5,134 nt of DNA from Bacillota bacterium (GTDB lineage: Bacteria > Bacillota > Clostridia > Christensenellales > CALWSW01), in assembly GCA_023402915.1 (NCBI GenBank), contig JAEYFO010000238.1:1-5134 (forward strand). The letters are read 5' to 3'. Positions 4,944-5,134 of the stretch are shown here, piece after piece. Made by a program: the position numbers and the translations under genes. A model generated the notes under the pieces. It ran no database searches. It saw only the letters and a list, made by a program, of their open reading frames with translations, and had not been told where the DNA came from. The stretch's first letter is position 1. Each line of letters starts with the position of its first letter.

Positions 4944-5056
4944 CGGGCAAGGTCGAAGCGGCACATGGCGCAGGCGCGCCCGTTTGAAGCATTTTGAAAC
5001 ACCTGAAACATTGCCCCAAAACGAAAAAAACAGCGCTTGCGCCGGAGGGTTTCTTC
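4944..5056 (-). promoter_or_regulatory. Structured 5' leader of the ECF S operon (possible cis-regulatory RNA)
   Basis: Read on the minus strand, the leader has three hairpins. P1 pairs CGGCG (5044-5040) with CGCTG (5035-5031), followed by seven T (5030-5024), a short terminator-like unit. P2 pairs CGTTTTG (5023-5017) with CAAAATG (4996-4990). P3 pairs GGCGC (4980-4976) with GCGCC (4971-4967). The P2 loop contains GGGCAA (5016-5011), which can pair with TTGCCC (4950-4945) next to the Shine-Dalgarno site, an H-type pseudoknot layout. It does not match the TPP, FMN, THF, cobalamin or preQ1 consensus as I know them. Each helix is only 5-7 bp, so chance pairing is possible. Confidence 0.4.
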
Positions 5057-5062
5057 CAGAAA

Positions 5063-5091
5063 ATCGTACCACATTTGGCGGGATTTTTCAA
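5063..5091 (-). promoter_or_regulatory. Extended -10 promoter of the ECF S operon
   Basis: On the minus strand TTGAAA (5091-5086) is followed after exactly 17 nt by TACGAT (5068-5063), preceded by TGG to make an extended -10. Transcription would start near 5056, giving a leader of about 130 nt. The remaining bases to the window edge (5092-5134) show no gene or further site. Confidence 0.75.
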
Positions 5092-5134
5092 AGGGCTTTT
5101 TTGGAAAACCAGGCGGAACAACAGAAAATAACAG

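Noticed and set aside
3962..4987. Plus-strand open frame (341 codons) opposite the ECF S and DUF1893 genes
   Set aside because: Antisense shadow of two recognisable families; its composition is low complexity and histidine/glutamine/glycine-rich.
4928..5074. N-terminal extension of the ECF S protein from in-frame ATGs at 5074 or 5011
   Set aside because: The 5074 start lies upstream of the predicted transcription start, and neither start has a good ribosome site at normal spacing. S components normally begin just before the first helix.
1..5134. CRISPR array, insertion sequence, integrase or toxin-antitoxin pair
   Set aside because: I looked for repeated spacered units, terminal inverted repeats, transposase motifs and paired small genes on both strands and found none.

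Overview
The window is GC-rich coding DNA broken by one AT-rich intergenic island (about 3290-3480). Strong AGGAGG-type ribosome binding sites, a secernin-like C69 peptidase, an ECF-transporter S component and WsaF-like glycosyltransferases together suggest a high-GC Firmicute, probably a gut Clostridia lineage. That taxonomic placement is inference; there is no rRNA or marker gene here.

Left part (1-1723, + strand): the downstream end of a cell-surface polysaccharide cluster. It holds the C-terminal part of a family 2 glycosyltransferase (cut by the window edge) and, 24 nt later, a complete 409-residue WsaF-like (GT4-type) glycosyltransferase. The last codons of this gene carry the -35 box of a strong promoter for a tRNA-Glu(CUC) gene with encoded CCA (1790-1865), which ends in a clean intrinsic terminator.

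Middle (1916-3625): a convergent minus-strand gene for a 436-residue secernin-like peptidase C69 (Ntn hydrolase fold, MCDT N-terminus), sharing back-to-back terminators with the tRNA. Its upstream region is an AT-rich island of about 200 nt followed by a GC-rich stretch that can fold into two adjacent stable hairpins of unknown role. Then comes a well-placed promoter for a small two-helix membrane protein (56 residues, + strand).

Right part (3869-5134, - strand): a two-gene operon. An ECF S component (substrate unknown) overlaps the start of a DUF1893 (TM1506-like) protein by 11 nt. An extended -10 promoter drives it, and a strong terminator closes it. Its leader of about 130 nt has a short hairpin with a U7 tract and a possible pseudoknot whose distal strand abuts the Shine-Dalgarno sequence. 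No named riboswitch class was recognised.

Nothing in the window looks like a mobile element, a CRISPR array or a defence system. The points most worth a second look are the ECF S/DUF1893 pair with its structured leader, and the hairpin pair at 3484-3546.
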